The notes beneath the pieces were generated by a model, which had not been told where the DNA came from, searched no databases, and saw only the letters and a program-made list of their open reading frames with translations. DNA of 64,000 bases from Streptomyces griseus subsp. griseus. GTDB lineage: Bacteria; Actinomycetota; Actinomycetes; Streptomycetales; Streptomycetaceae. Below, in pieces: positions 24,755 to 33,495 of the stretch. The stretch is taken from assembly GCF_000720255.1 (NCBI RefSeq), contig NZ_JOJE01000017.1:108314-172313 (forward strand), in the 5' to 3' direction. How positions within the stretch are numbered: the first letter of the stretch is position 1; every line of letters begins with the position of its first letter. The translations under genes and the position numbers were made by a program.

Positions 24755-25513
24755 ATGGGTGCGGTGGTCGACGTGGGGGCGGGGGCCGTGCGGGCCTGGG
24801 GGGATTTCGATCGCGGCCAGTACGTGGGGCTCGTACTGATCGCGGTGGGGACCCTGGTCGGGGCCTGGCTGGAGCGGCGCTGGTCGCATCGGTCGACGGC
24901 GCTGCTCGGGGCCGCGTCGGGTGTGCTGCTGGCCGTGGCCGGGGCCGACATCGTGCCGCACGCCCTGGAACACGCAGGCGAGGCGGGCGTGCCCGGCTGG
25001 GTGGTGCCCGTCGTCGCCGTGGCCACCTTCGTGCTCCTGTCGGCCGGGCGCTGGACGGGCCGTCGGGGTGACCGTCGGGGCGACCCCGGGCGCCTCGCGT
25101 GCGGCGGGACGGCCGTGGCTCTCGTACTGCACCGTTTCGTGGAGGGCATGACCGTGGTCCTGCTGCCCTCGGTCGCCGTGGTGGCCGCGCTCTTCGTGCA
25201 CTCCGTCAGCGAGGGACTCGCGCTCACGGCGCTGCTGGAGGCGCGAGGCCGGCGGCGCCTGAGTCCGTGGCTGATCGCCGCCTGCGTGAGCCCGCTCGTC
25301 GGCGGCTGGGTCACCGAGGCGGTAGAGGTGCCGGAGTGGGTGCACGTGCTGTTGCTCGCGCTGGTCGCGGGCGTGCTGCTGCGGGGCGCGCTGACGGCCT
25401 TGACGGTGGCGCAACGCAGGCAGCGGACAGGTGAGTTGATGGGCTCGCCGGTTCTGCTGGCGCTGGGCTCGGCGGTGGTCGTCACCGCGACGGCCGTACT
25501 GGTCCTGCGCTGA
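24755..25513 (+). CDS. ZIP-like metal transporter homologue
   Basis: 252 residues from ATG. About seven hydrophobic segments. Two motifs resemble the metal-binding helices of ZIP transporters: 'ALVLHRFVEGMTVVLLPSVA' (HRxxEG in place of HNxxEG) and 'ALFVHSVSEGLALTALLEAR' (HSxxEG in place of HExxH or HExPEG). An internal Arg/Asp-rich cytoplasmic loop (GRRGDRRGDPGR) separates the halves. It lies upstream of a copper-type operator and tyrosinase gene, so a link to metal supply is possible but unproven. Confidence 0.65.
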   Translation: MGAVVDVGAGAVRAWGDFDRGQYVGLVLIAVGTLVGAWLERRWSHRSTALLGAASGVLLAVAGADIVPHALEHAGEAGVPGWVVPVVAVATFVLLSAGRWTGRRGDRRGDPGRLACGGTAVALVLHRFVEGMTVVLLPSVAVVAALFVHSVSEGLALTALLEARGRRRLSPWLIAACVSPLVGGWVTEAVEVPEWVHVLLLALVAGVLLRGALTALTVAQRRQRTGELMGSPVLLALGSAVVVTATAVLVLR

Positions 25514-25574
25514 CCTCCTGACCTGCGTCCGCTGAGTTGCGTCAGTGCGGCTCGATGCGATGCTGGAAGTAGAT

Positions 25575-25604
25575 CCCCTGTAGGGGTATGCCCCTGTAGG
25601 GGTA
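25575..25604. promoter_or_regulatory. Tandem CsoR-like palindromes upstream of the tyrosinase gene
   Basis: CCCCTGTAGGGGTA occurs twice, at 25575-25588 and 25591-25604, a 16-bp period. Each is a GC-arm palindrome (CCCC-TGTA-GGGG), and the overlap reads TATGCCCCTGTAGGGGTAC, close to the TACCCC...GGGGTA operators of actinobacterial copper repressors (CsoR). The position ~85 bp before the tyrosinase ATG and the product's need for copper both fit. An alternative is a transcript hairpin. Confidence 0.65.
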
Positions 25605-25689
25605 CGCGCGACACGCCCTTCAGAGGCATGCGCCTCGTGGCATGAACTGCCGCGCTTTTCCTCCACACCCCACCCCGGAGGGCAGAGCC

Positions 25690-27195
25690 ATGGCCGGAGC
25701 GGTTCGAGAACGCCGTGACACGACGAAAATGACGGAAGCCTGGGACGACCAGCTCCTCTGGTACGCCAGAGCGGTACGGGCGATGCGTGCCAAGCCGGAG
25801 ACGAAACCGACGAGCTGGATCTTCCAGGCGAACATCCACGGCACGCCCCAGGGCGAGCCCAGCGACAATCCGGAGTGGAACAACTGCCCGCACGGCGGCT
25901 GGTTCTTCCTGCCCTGGCACCGCGCCTACATCCTCTGCTTCGAGGAGATCGTGCGCCACGTCGTCAAGGACGAGCTGGGCGGTCCCGACGACTGGGCCCT
26001 GCCGTACTGGAACTACACCCGCGTCACGAACGGCGACCCGAACAGCCCGGAGTCCCAGGCGTGCCGTCGCCTGCCGCCCGAGTTCCTGACCCCTGACTGG
26101 CCCGATGGGGACGGGGCCAACCCGCTGTTCCTGGCACCCCCCGACCGGGACAAGGATGCCGCGGCCAAGCTCTCCATCCAGTGGCCCGAGGTGAATCCGC
26201 ACCTTGCGATGCAGGCACCGCACTTCACCGGCGTGACGCAGTTCGGCAGCGAGGACACGGGCGGGGAGCTGATGCACTTCCCGAACGGCGGAACCGGTCT
26301 GCTGGAGGAGCAGCCCCACAACCACATCCACGGCTTCGTGGGTGGTGTGATGGGCGATTTCGCCTCCCCACGCGACCCCGTCTTCTGGCTCCACCACGCC
26401 AACATCGACCGCCTCTGGTCCGCCTGGCGCACCAACCCCGACCACAAGAACCCGACGGACGCGGACTGGCTCGGATTCACCCACCACTTCCGCGACGCCC
26501 AGGGCAACAGGGTGGGGTTCAAGTCCCAGGACCTCGTCGACGAACAGCAGCTCGGGTACAGGTACGAGTCCCTGACCGAGGGCGTGGGCCTCAAGCCCCC
26601 CGAGCGCCTGGTCGCCATGCTGGCCGTCGGCGCCGACCCTCCGCCGCAAACGGTGGTCGCCACGACCGGCCCGACCGGCCCGACCGACCTGGGCGAGGAG
26701 AGCGTCACCGTCCCGCTGAGCCCGGAGCCCGCGGCCGAGACCTCGGCCCTGACGGAGGCCGCCTCACCGGAGACCCCGTCCCGCGCCATCCTCACCATCG
26801 CCGACGTACGGGCCGACACCCCGCCCGGAACGAACTACCGCGTCTACCTCGGCGCCCGCCCGGACCACGAAGAGGACCTCGACCCGGAAGGCCCGTACTT
26901 CATCGGCCACATCCACTTCTTCGGCGCGGTCGGCGGCGACAACGCCCACCATCACGGCCACGGCGGCCCGGGGCTCACCTTCAAGTTCGACATCACCGAC
27001 CAACTGACCGAGCTGCGCCGGATGGGCCGCTGGGACGGCGAGGGCATCCCGCCCGTCGTGGTGACGCCGGCCCCGCTCGGCCCGCCGCCCGACGCCGCCG
27101 GACTGGAAGCAGGCACCGGCTCGGTCATGCCGACGGTCCCGCCCGGGTCCCGGCCCCGCATCGGCAGCGTCTCCCTGATGACAACGGAGCCCTAG
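25690..27195 (+). CDS. Tyrosinase-family copper monooxygenase / polyphenol oxidase
   Basis: 501 residues from ATG 25690 with GGAGGG 7 nt upstream, preferred over ATG 25642. CuA site: 'HGGWFFLPWHRAYILCFEEI' (two His ligands plus an upstream His in 'NIHG'). CuB site: 'HNHIHGFVGGVMGD' and 'PVFWLHHANIDRLW'. A C-terminal beta-rich domain (~360-500) includes the His-rich stretch NAHHHGHGG. There is no Sec or Tat signal, so it is cytoplasmic or exported with a helper. Expected chemistry: o-hydroxylation of phenols and oxidation of catechols to quinones. It is not the short MelC2 type and no MelC1 chaperone gene is adjacent. The next gene follows after 2 bp. Confidence 0.88.
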   Translation: MAGAVRERRDTTKMTEAWDDQLLWYARAVRAMRAKPETKPTSWIFQANIHGTPQGEPSDNPEWNNCPHGGWFFLPWHRAYILCFEEIVRHVVKDELGGPDDWALPYWNYTRVTNGDPNSPESQACRRLPPEFLTPDWPDGDGANPLFLAPPDRDKDAAAKLSIQWPEVNPHLAMQAPHFTGVTQFGSEDTGGELMHFPNGGTGLLEEQPHNHIHGFVGGVMGDFASPRDPVFWLHHANIDRLWSAWRTNPDHKNPTDADWLGFTHHFRDAQGNRVGFKSQDLVDEQQLGYRYESLTEGVGLKPPERLVAMLAVGADPPPQTVVATTGPTGPTDLGEESVTVPLSPEPAAETSALTEAASPETPSRAILTIADVRADTPPGTNYRVYLGARPDHEEDLDPEGPYFIGHIHFFGAVGGDNAHHHGHGGPGLTFKFDITDQLTELRRMGRWDGEGIPPVVVTPAPLGPPPDAAGLEAGTGSVMPTVPPGSRPRIGSVSLMTTEP

Positions 27196-27197
27196 CG

Positions 27198-27635
27198 ATG
27201 GACACAGCGGACCTGGCCGGCACGTACACCTACCGCAGCTTCCTCGACCGCCCCGAACCGGTCGACGACTTCAACCGACTCCGCTTCGCCCAACTGGAGC
27301 TGAGACTCTCCGTCGAGCCGGGCGGAGTGATCAGCGGAGCCCTGATCTTCCCCACGGACCCCGGCGAGGACCCCCTCGCGATGGACATCACGGGCAAAAC
27401 CGCGAACGGCTCAGCCATGCACTTCACCCTCACGGGCCGCGGACAACCGGGCACCCCCATCGCGGACTTCCACTACGAATACGACGGCATCGTCCTGCCC
27501 CACTGGCCCACAGGCATCAACCAACGCCAGACCCTGGCAGGCACGGTCCTACGAGCAGCCCCCCACGGAACCGGCCCCACCCTGTCCCCGGCCGGCCAGA
27601 CGGCCAGCTTCCTCGCGGTCAGACGCGACGGCTGA
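27198..27635 (+). CDS. Hypothetical beta-rich protein coupled to tyrosinase
   Basis: 145 residues from ATG 27198, 2 bp after the tyrosinase stop, with GGAG 9 nt upstream. 'DLAGTYTYRSFLDRPEPVDD' opens a sequence of alternating hydrophobic strands with repeated Gly-Thr-Gly turns, suggesting a small beta-barrel or jelly-roll. No Cys or metal motif is clear. Tight coupling implies a helper or partner for the oxidase; this is inference only. Confidence 0.7.
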   Translation: MDTADLAGTYTYRSFLDRPEPVDDFNRLRFAQLELRLSVEPGGVISGALIFPTDPGEDPLAMDITGKTANGSAMHFTLTGRGQPGTPIADFHYEYDGIVLPHWPTGINQRQTLAGTVLRAAPHGTGPTLSPAGQTASFLAVRRDG

Positions 27636-27681
27636 GGCTGCCCCCCGGGTGCGAGGGTATCCCGGAGGGTGATCGAGAGCG

Positions 27682-29532
27682 TCATTTGTTGTCGTGCGCG
27701 GAAGACAACGGGTCGGTGCGTAGATCCTCGGCATGCGGCCAGATGTCCAAGGACAGTGAGGCGAGATAGGCACCCCGCGTACGGATTCGATGCTCGTCCC
27801 AGGCGGTCGCCCAGTCGCTTATGTCAGTGTTCGGTGGAGCACTGAGCAAGGTGCCGTGGGTGAGGCGTAGCAGGCTGTGCTTGCCGAGCCACTGTCGTTT
27901 GTCCTCCCAGGCCATGTTGCCCAGGGTGGGATTCAGACGGGCGGTGACGAGGGTCAGGTTGCCGAGTGTGTGGACCAGTTCGTCGCGGTCGGCTCCTTCG
28001 GACGGATCGTTCTCAAGAGGCGGCCAGTTGTCGCGCCAGCTCTGCGGCATGACGTGCTCGATGGTCAACTTCGTACCGGCCTGCTCGCCGACCGGGACGG
28101 TGAGCTGTTCGGTGTGGTCAGTGCGCAGCTCGTCCTCCAGCGCTTCCAAGAGGATGCGTACGCTGCGGCGGACCAGACGGGAGTAGATGGGGTCATGTTC
28201 CAACGAGGCACGGAACTCGTTGTCGCTTGGCCAATGACGGTGGTGGCCCTGCAGCGCCGAGAGGGCCCTGACGATGGCTTCGTCCGCGCGGTCGGGTTGC
28301 CGGGCTACGGCCGCGACCAGGTCCCGGAAGACGTTGTTGTAGTCGCGGGTACTGAGATTGAGCAGTGTCCGGCGCACGAGGTAGCTGTCGATGGCTCGGA
28401 TCGCCCGTCGCCGACGCTCCAGTGGCAGCACGGACTCGTCCAGGCCGTAGAGGAAGAGGAGCAGGGGCATCGGAGTGGAGGTCTGAAGGACCTTCATCCG
28501 GTACAGGAACCGTCCCTCGACGCCGTGCAGCGGATGGTCGTCGATGAGGTCATAGATTTCGGCGTACCGTGTCAGCTCGGCAAACACGTCTTCCGTGGGG
28601 ACGGCAGACGAGAGCAGCCAGCGCTCGAACTCCTTGAACAGGGCCGAGGCGGTGAACTCGCGCTGCGTACGCATCGTGAGCCAGTACGTCAGGAACACGT
28701 CGAGGCGGCTTCGCGTAATTCGGCCAGTCGTCTGTTCCACGCGCCATTCGTCCTGGTCGAAGGGCGCCCAGTACGTTTTGTAGAGCCGGTCGACGTCCGC
28801 ACCGGCACGTTCGGCGTCGCGGAACAGCAGGTTCTTGATCAGATCCGCGTGCTCCAGCGGAGTACCGCGGCTGTTCAGCGTCTCGAAGACGACCTGCGCG
28901 TCGTCGTGCTCTTCCAAGTCGATGATGACCAGACGCAGCTGTTCCCGCAGCGCCTGCACCAGCATCCCCAGCCGCTCGTGAGGCTCAGCGGCTTCGGCCA
29001 GCCACGCGTCGATCTCCTGCTGAAAGTAGGTGACGGCTTCGGCGAGCCGTCCTGCCCCGCCCTGGTTGAGCATGACGGTGCGGAACTCTTCACGGTCCGC
29101 GTTGGTCGGCCAGACTTTGTAGAGGTGGTCGGGGTGCTGGGCGCGGTCGAACAGGTCCTCGTCGTTCTCCAGGAACTTGCTCAGCAGCCGTACCGACCGC
29201 TCGTGGTTGTGAGCCGCCGCCGACAGGCGTGCCGCGAATAGGAACAACTGCAGTGTCGTCAGGCGCTGCTGGCCGTCGATGACCTGCCGCGTCTCCAGGC
29301 TTGACGACAGGTACGGGGTCTCGTCGAAGACGACCGCGCCGAGAAAGTGCGGCGCCACCGTCTCCCCAGTCAGTGCCGCCTGCTCGGCCCGCTCGACGGT
29401 GCGGCGGATGTCCTCCCACAGGGCCGACCAGTTGTCGTCCCGGTTCCACACGTACGGCCTCTGGAACAGCGGCACCGTGTAACGCACGTCTTTGCCGAAG
29501 ATCCGCCGCAGGTCGACCGTGTCTGCTCTCAT
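27682..29532 (-). CDS. DUF262-DUF1524 nuclease, GmrSD/type IV restriction-like
   Basis: 616 residues from ATG with GGAGGGGG upstream. The N-terminal DUF262 (ParB/Srx-like NTPase-nuclease) has 'YTVPLFQRPYVWNRDDNW', 'HFLGAVVF' and 'QVIDGQQRLTTLQLFLFAAR'. The C-terminal DUF1524 His-Me finger domain shows 'LTIEHVMPQSW' and 'VHTLGNLTLVTARLNPTLGN'. Both catalytic halves are fused as in GmrSD, which attacks glucosylated hydroxymethylcytosine DNA using nucleotide hydrolysis. No methyltransferase partner for a type I-III system is adjacent. Probable phage-defence gene in an accessory stretch. Confidence 0.85.
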   Translation of the reverse strand: MRADTVDLRRIFGKDVRYTVPLFQRPYVWNRDDNWSALWEDIRRTVERAEQAALTGETVAPHFLGAVVFDETPYLSSSLETRQVIDGQQRLTTLQLFLFAARLSAAAHNHERSVRLLSKFLENDEDLFDRAQHPDHLYKVWPTNADREEFRTVMLNQGGAGRLAEAVTYFQQEIDAWLAEAAEPHERLGMLVQALREQLRLVIIDLEEHDDAQVVFETLNSRGTPLEHADLIKNLLFRDAERAGADVDRLYKTYWAPFDQDEWRVEQTTGRITRSRLDVFLTYWLTMRTQREFTASALFKEFERWLLSSAVPTEDVFAELTRYAEIYDLIDDHPLHGVEGRFLYRMKVLQTSTPMPLLLFLYGLDESVLPLERRRRAIRAIDSYLVRRTLLNLSTRDYNNVFRDLVAAVARQPDRADEAIVRALSALQGHHRHWPSDNEFRASLEHDPIYSRLVRRSVRILLEALEDELRTDHTEQLTVPVGEQAGTKLTIEHVMPQSWRDNWPPLENDPSEGADRDELVHTLGNLTLVTARLNPTLGNMAWEDKRQWLGKHSLLRLTHGTLLSAPPNTDISDWATAWDEHRIRTRGAYLASLSLDIWPHAEDLRTDPLSSAHDNK

Positions 29533-29650
29533 GGATGGGACCCCCTCCCTCGCGTCCAGGTTATTACCGTAGCGATCAATGCGCCGCCGAACTGAACTTC
29601 CTCCGGCTGACGCCTTGCACGGAGCCCAGCGGTCTGGCGCGGGAACCCGT

Positions 29651-29846
29651 CTATGCCGGCGGTCGGCGTACCACGTCGTCGTCCGTCACCTCGTACACAT
29701 CGATGCGCAAGGGCTTGACCAAGGAACCCGTGCGGTCGGTCGTGGGTGAACTGCTGGAATGCTTCGGGCTGTTGGCTGACTGGCGCATCGAGCCATGCGA
29801 GGTCGAACTGCACCCGGAGCTCGCGCAGGACAGTCTCGACGTGGAC
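29651..29846 (-). pseudogene. Possible frameshifted remnant on the minus strand
   Basis: Just after the stop of the upstream hypothetical (29847), the same frame continues with plausible protein sequence ('ETVLRELRVQFDLAWLDAPV', then 'SQQPEAFQQFTHD'), and at about 29740 the coding character switches to another frame ending 'LVKPLRIDVYEVTDDDVVRR' before a TAG at 29651. Both pieces have GC-rich third positions. The simplest reading is one small gene broken by an indel, without a clear start codon. It could also be chance. Confidence 0.3.
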
Positions 29847-30461
29847 TCAGTTTCCGGCTGCATCTGGGTTGGCGAGGGGTTGCACACTGGGCGGATTGGT
29901 GCCGATCGCGTGTGTCCGCGCACGAGAGTTGGCGTACGACGATTCCTCGTTTCCGAGTTCAAGCCGGACGACCGACGCGAACGCTCCGACCCGCACGGCA
30001 CGCCTCGCGGCGAGCAGCTCATCCCGGAGTACGTCCACACTGTGCTGATAACCGGCCTCGATGGTCGAGAACCACTCTGTGCCGGCGTTGTCCATCGCGT
30101 GCAGTTGAGCCAGCAACTGATCGGCTGCCTCTGCGACCGTCGTGGGCCCGGCGATCGCCGCTCGACTGTGTGCCGCCGTCACCTCAGTCCACAGAGCGGC
30201 AGCACCGTCGAACAGCTCCCGGTCGGCGATTCCCTTGCCCAACGCGGAATCGAGCTGCCACCAATGCGTCCGGTACTGGTGAGCCGCATGGGCAAAGGCG
30301 TTGCATGCTTCCCGCCGCAGGTCATCTCTGCGCCGCCGCTCCTCGACGTCGAGTTGAGCTCGTGCCTGTCGGCTTTGGAAGGAGGCGGTGAGGAACCCGC
30401 CGGCCAATCCGCCGAGCGTACCGATGGAGGTACCGATCAGAGTTGCCACAGTCGCGTCCAT
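29847..30461 (-). CDS. Hypothetical membrane-anchored protein
   Basis: 204 residues from ATG 30461. One N-terminal membrane segment ('VATLIGTSIGTLGGLAGGFL') is followed by a basic, helical cytoplasmic domain ('QARAQLDVEERRRRDDLRRE' ...) resembling the many small anchored coiled-coil proteins of actinobacteria. I do not recognise a named family. GC is lower than in surrounding core genes, consistent with the accessory character of 27.7-32.3 kb. Confidence 0.65.
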   Translation of the reverse strand: MDATVATLIGTSIGTLGGLAGGFLTASFQSRQARAQLDVEERRRRDDLRREACNAFAHAAHQYRTHWWQLDSALGKGIADRELFDGAAALWTEVTAAHSRAAIAGPTTVAEAADQLLAQLHAMDNAGTEWFSTIEAGYQHSVDVLRDELLAARRAVRVGAFASVVRLELGNEESSYANSRARTHAIGTNPPSVQPLANPDAAGN

Positions 30462-30580
30462 GCCGGGATTACACCAGCGATGCCGAGTACGGACGGCCGA
30501 GACTGCCAAGAGGCGCTTGCTCGTGCGCGCGACTCCTTCAGCAGCCGTGCCTCGTGGGCCCCCGGACGGTCCCCGTTCCT

Positions 30581-31429
30581 CTACCGGCGGACCGCCGAGA
30601 TCAGTCCGCCCGGCCGCTCCTCCCGCTGCGGCGGGCTGCTGAGCGGGCGGCCGTAGACGGCAGCGCACTCGCGCAGGGTGTGGCTGTCGGCCTCCCAGCC
30701 GTGTCCGGCCAGCCAGCCCACCGGGTCGTCCGGCATCTCCGAAACCCACATGGACGCCGCCGATCCCGGCACGGCGTCCACGCCGAACCGCTCAAGCACG
30801 CCGCGCGAGCCCAACGTCAGCCCCATCCGACTGCCCGCCGCCGACTGCGCACTGATCCGGGCCAGCAACAGCTCCACCGCGTCCTCCGGCAGATAGATCA
30901 GCAGCCCTTCGGCGATCCACACAGTCGGCACGGCCGGGTCGTGCCCCGCCGCGGCCAACGCGCCTGGCCAGTCCTCACGCAGATCAACCGCGACGGTGAT
31001 CCGCTCGCAGCGCGCGACGGCCCGCTCCCGGCGCAGCACCGAAGCCTTGAAGTCCAGTGGGGCGGCGGTATCGACCTCGAACAGCCGGGTGCCCTCGGGC
31101 CAGTCCATCCGGAAGGCCCGGCTGTCCATACCGGCGCCGAGCAGCACGACCTGCCGGACTCCGGACGCGGAGGCCTGTTGCAACAGGTCGTCGAGGAACT
31201 TCGTCCTGATGACGATGGAGAACGACACGGCCAGCCGGCGGCGTCGCGCGGCCTCGTCATCGGGCGGCGGCGAGGAGGGCCACAGGCCGCCGGCGGTGGC
31301 GAAGGCCTGTGCCAGTGGGTCGCGGAACAGCGCGTTCTCCCGCTCGTTCTCCAGCGCCCGCACTCTGGCCACCCCCACCGCCGTGGCCCACACCCCCGAC
31401 GGCTGCACCCGCTCCTTCTCATCAGCCAC
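30581..31429 (-). CDS. Class I SAM-dependent methyltransferase, TIGR00027/LCMT family
   Basis: 282 residues from GTG 31429. The SAM-binding motif 'VRQVVLLGAGMDSRAFRMDW' and acidic loop 'LFEVDTAAPLDFKASVL' with 'VWIAEGLLIYLPEDAVELLL' are diagnostic for the leucine carboxyl methyltransferase-like family, abundant in Streptomyces and Mycobacterium. Such enzymes methylate carboxyl or hydroxyl groups of small molecules. No biosynthetic cluster is adjacent, so the substrate is unknown. Confidence 0.88.
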   Translation of the reverse strand: MADEKERVQPSGVWATAVGVARVRALENERENALFRDPLAQAFATAGGLWPSSPPPDDEAARRRRLAVSFSIVIRTKFLDDLLQQASASGVRQVVLLGAGMDSRAFRMDWPEGTRLFEVDTAAPLDFKASVLRRERAVARCERITVAVDLREDWPGALAAAGHDPAVPTVWIAEGLLIYLPEDAVELLLARISAQSAAGSRMGLTLGSRGVLERFGVDAVPGSAASMWVSEMPDDPVGWLAGHGWEADSHTLRECAAVYGRPLSSPPQREERPGGLISAVRR

Positions 31430-31561
31430 CGCGCCAGCCTAGAAGACGGAGCGCCCCAGCAGGGATCCCTCCGGCCGTCTGAACGGGCCTCAATGGGGCT
31501 CGGTCTCCAGACTGGCGGCTGGTGCCATCCCAGCTGTGGGCCCTTGGGGGCGGGGGTCGGG

Positions 31562-31987
31562 TCACACCTTCTTGACGACGATCGTGTTCGGGACCAGCTT
31601 CTCCAGGTCGTCGACGTCCGAGGTGAAGACGGTGACCTGTCCCTTCTGCTGTCGCGCGATCACGGCGAGCACGGCGTCGATTGCGTACTTGTGGCCGTGC
31701 AACTTGGCGTCGGCCAGGAGTCGGCGTGCCTGGCGGGTCTCGTCCTTCCCGATGTCGACGACCTGGAGCCGGGACAGCACCCAGTCCCAGCGCTGTTCGG
31801 TCGTTCTGCCGTCGTACGCCTCGACCAGGGTCATCGGCGACGTCACCACTTCGGCCTCCCCGCGCGCCGCGAGGTCAAGCCGGGCGATCATCCTCCGATC
31901 ACCGCGCACGGCCAGGGAGAGAGCTTCACAGTCCAGGACGAAAACACGGAGCGGCCTCTTCCCTTGCTCACCGGCGCGCTTCTTCAC
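31562..31987 (-). CDS. PIN-domain toxin (VapC-like ribonuclease)
   Basis: 141 residues from GTG 31987, overlapping the antitoxin stop by 4 bp. PIN acidic residues: Asp in 'VFVLDCEALSL', Glu in 'MTLVEAYDG', Asp in 'KYAIDAVLAVIAR' and Asp in 'FTSDVDDLEKL'. VapC toxins cleave tRNA or rRNA when freed from their antitoxin. The gene order antitoxin-toxin with coupled translation is standard. Confidence 0.88.
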   Translation of the reverse strand: MKKRAGEQGKRPLRVFVLDCEALSLAVRGDRRMIARLDLAARGEAEVVTSPMTLVEAYDGRTTEQRWDWVLSRLQVVDIGKDETRQARRLLADAKLHGHKYAIDAVLAVIARQQKGQVTVFTSDVDDLEKLVPNTIVVKKV

Positions 31988-32262
31988 GCAGCCTCTCCGG
32001 CGTTGTGCTGTCCGGAGGCGCGGCGCCGCTCGTGTTCGGCGTCGAGATCCTCCAGCTCGTCGAGGGCTGCCACACGCTCGTCCTCAGTCACCGGGCCGTG
32101 TTCTTCCTGCAGCCAGTCGACCAGTTCCAGGAGCCGGTCCCGGTCGCGCTTGAAGCGCAGCGCCTCGGCGACGTATGCCGACAGGCCCCGCTCTGCCGCG
32201 TCCGCGCGGATCTCGTCCAGGAGATCCTCGGGGATTGTCACGGTCACCTTCTTCGTCGCCAT
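31984..32262 (-). CDS. Ribbon-helix-helix antitoxin (VapB/CopG-like)
   Basis: 92 residues from ATG 32262 (an ATG at 32274 would add 4). 'KKVTVTIPEDLLDEIRADAA' is the N-terminal beta-strand and helix of an RHH DNA-binding fold. The acidic, helical C-terminal half ('EEHGPVTEDERVAALDELED') would wrap the toxin. It should repress its own promoter in the AT-richer region upstream (32263-32310). Confidence 0.85.
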   Translation of the reverse strand: MATKKVTVTIPEDLLDEIRADAAERGLSAYVAEALRFKRDRDRLLELVDWLQEEHGPVTEDERVAALDELEDLDAEHERRRASGQHNAGEAA

Positions 32263-32456
32263 ACAAGCGACCATACTCTTGGTGTCACACCCCTTACTAG
32301 TAGGGCGCCGTCGGCGATCAGGCGATCAGGACACCGTGACCCAGACAGGGGCGAAGACCATGGACCAAAGACACCCGTCGCGGCCGACTTCTCAGCCTGA
32401 CGCGTGCGAACTCCGGCTGGCCTCTCCGGCTGCCCGTGGCGTAGTCACAAACCAGA

Positions 32457-32490
32457 AAGGGCCTGATCCGCGTGAGCGGATCAGGCCCTT
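32457..32490 (-). terminator. Strong rho-independent-type terminator after tRNA-Pro
   Basis: A perfect 15-bp stem: AAGGGCCTGATCCGC (32457-32471) and GCGGATCAGGCCCTT (32476-32490) around the tetraloop GTGA. It lies 18 bp past the tRNA 3' end on the minus strand. Confidence 0.9.
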
Positions 32491-32507
32491 GAGCTGGTGT
32501 TTCACTG

Positions 32508-32581
32508 TCGGGGTGGCGGGATTTGAACCCACGACCTCTTCGTCCCGAACGAAGCGCGCTGCCAAGCTGCGCTACACCCCG
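32508..32581 (-). tRNA. tRNA-Pro (anticodon CGG)
   Basis: The minus strand gives a 74-nt cloverleaf. The acceptor stem CGGGGTG pairs with CACCCCG, followed by discriminator A. The anticodon stem CTTCG/CGAAG holds loop TTCGGGA with anticodon CGG. The T arm contains GTTCAAATC. The 3' CCA is not encoded. It reads CCG proline codons, frequent in this genome. Confidence 0.96.
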
Positions 32582-32613
32582 ATGTCGCTGCTGTCGCGGC
32601 GACGTCGTTTACT

Positions 32614-33405
32614 TTAGCCCACTGGTGGCTGGAGACGAAATCCGGTTTTGACGCGGTGGTGGCGGGTCGGGTTGGGGCGGGTGTGGTCGAGGGCGATGAG
32701 GAGGAGCGCGAGGCCGTAGAAGGAGAGGCCGAGGAGGAGGGCGTTGGCGAGGGTGCCCTTGTAGCCGTGGTGGGCGACGTCGAGGAAGGGGTAGAGGTAG
32801 CGGCCGGCGGAGTCGGGGAGGAGGAGCAGTTCGCCACGGGCGAGGGTGAAGAGCAGGTAGGCCAGGGGGTAGAGGAGCCAGCTCACGGCCTGGCGGAGGT
32901 GCAGGTGGCCGGGGGCGGTGAGCAGCAGCCAGTCCAGGACCGCGGCCACGGGGACCGCCGTGTGGAGGATGTGGACCGCGAGGGCCTGCCAGACCGTGTG
33001 GGAGGCGGGGGCGCCCGTGAGGGAGTACGGGGGCGTCGTGTCGGCCAGGAGCAGGTGGTAGACCAGGGCCGTGATCAGGGCGTAGAGCAGGGCCGCGCCG
33101 GTCAGGGCGGACGGCAGGGGGCGGCGGGCCGTCCAGGCGCGGCGGGCCGAGAGGGTGAGGACCAGGGCCAGCAGGATGTTGCTCTGGATCGCGAAGTGGC
33201 TCAGGACCAGGAGCGGGCTGCCGAGGATCAGGTCGATCGTCACGCCCGCCGCGGCCAGCGCCGCGATCAGCAGGCGGAACGTCGCCGTCGTGGGGCGGCG
33301 CACGGGGGTCACCACGGCGGAGGCGGGTACGGCCGAGGGCAGCAGCGCGGGTATGCCCGGAATCGCGGGGAGGTCCGGGATGTCCCTGGGTATCGGGGCG
33401 GTCAT
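32614..33405 (-). CDS. Pr6Pr family membrane protein
   Basis: 263 residues from ATG. After ~40 Pro-rich residues come six membrane helices with '[20 protein letters not shown]', '[19 protein letters not shown]' and '[13 protein letters not shown]', the Pr6Pr signature positions with conserved His and Asp. Function unknown; related to androgen-induced/FAR-17a-like membrane hydrolases. Start and stop spacing show it is a single-gene unit ending 32 bp from the tRNA. Confidence 0.85.
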   Translation of the reverse strand: MTAPIPRDIPDLPAIPGIPALLPSAVPASAVVTPVRRPTTATFRLLIAALAAAGVTIDLILGSPLLVLSHFAIQSNILLALVLTLSARRAWTARRPLPSALTGAALLYALITALVYHLLLADTTPPYSLTGAPASHTVWQALAVHILHTAVPVAAVLDWLLLTAPGHLHLRQAVSWLLYPLAYLLFTLARGELLLLPDSAGRYLYPFLDVAHHGYKGTLANALLLGLSFYGLALLLIALDHTRPNPTRHHRVKTGFRLQPPVG

Positions 33406-33495
33406 GCCCTCAAGCTAGACATAACCGGAAAAAGGGGCGATGTGGGTGGGCCGGGTGGGTTACCCCCGCCCCGCCCCCGGCCCACCCGAGCGGCC

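Noticed and set aside
32263..32507. Attachment site at tRNA-Pro
   Set aside because: No second copy of the tRNA 3' segment and no integrase gene were found in the window.
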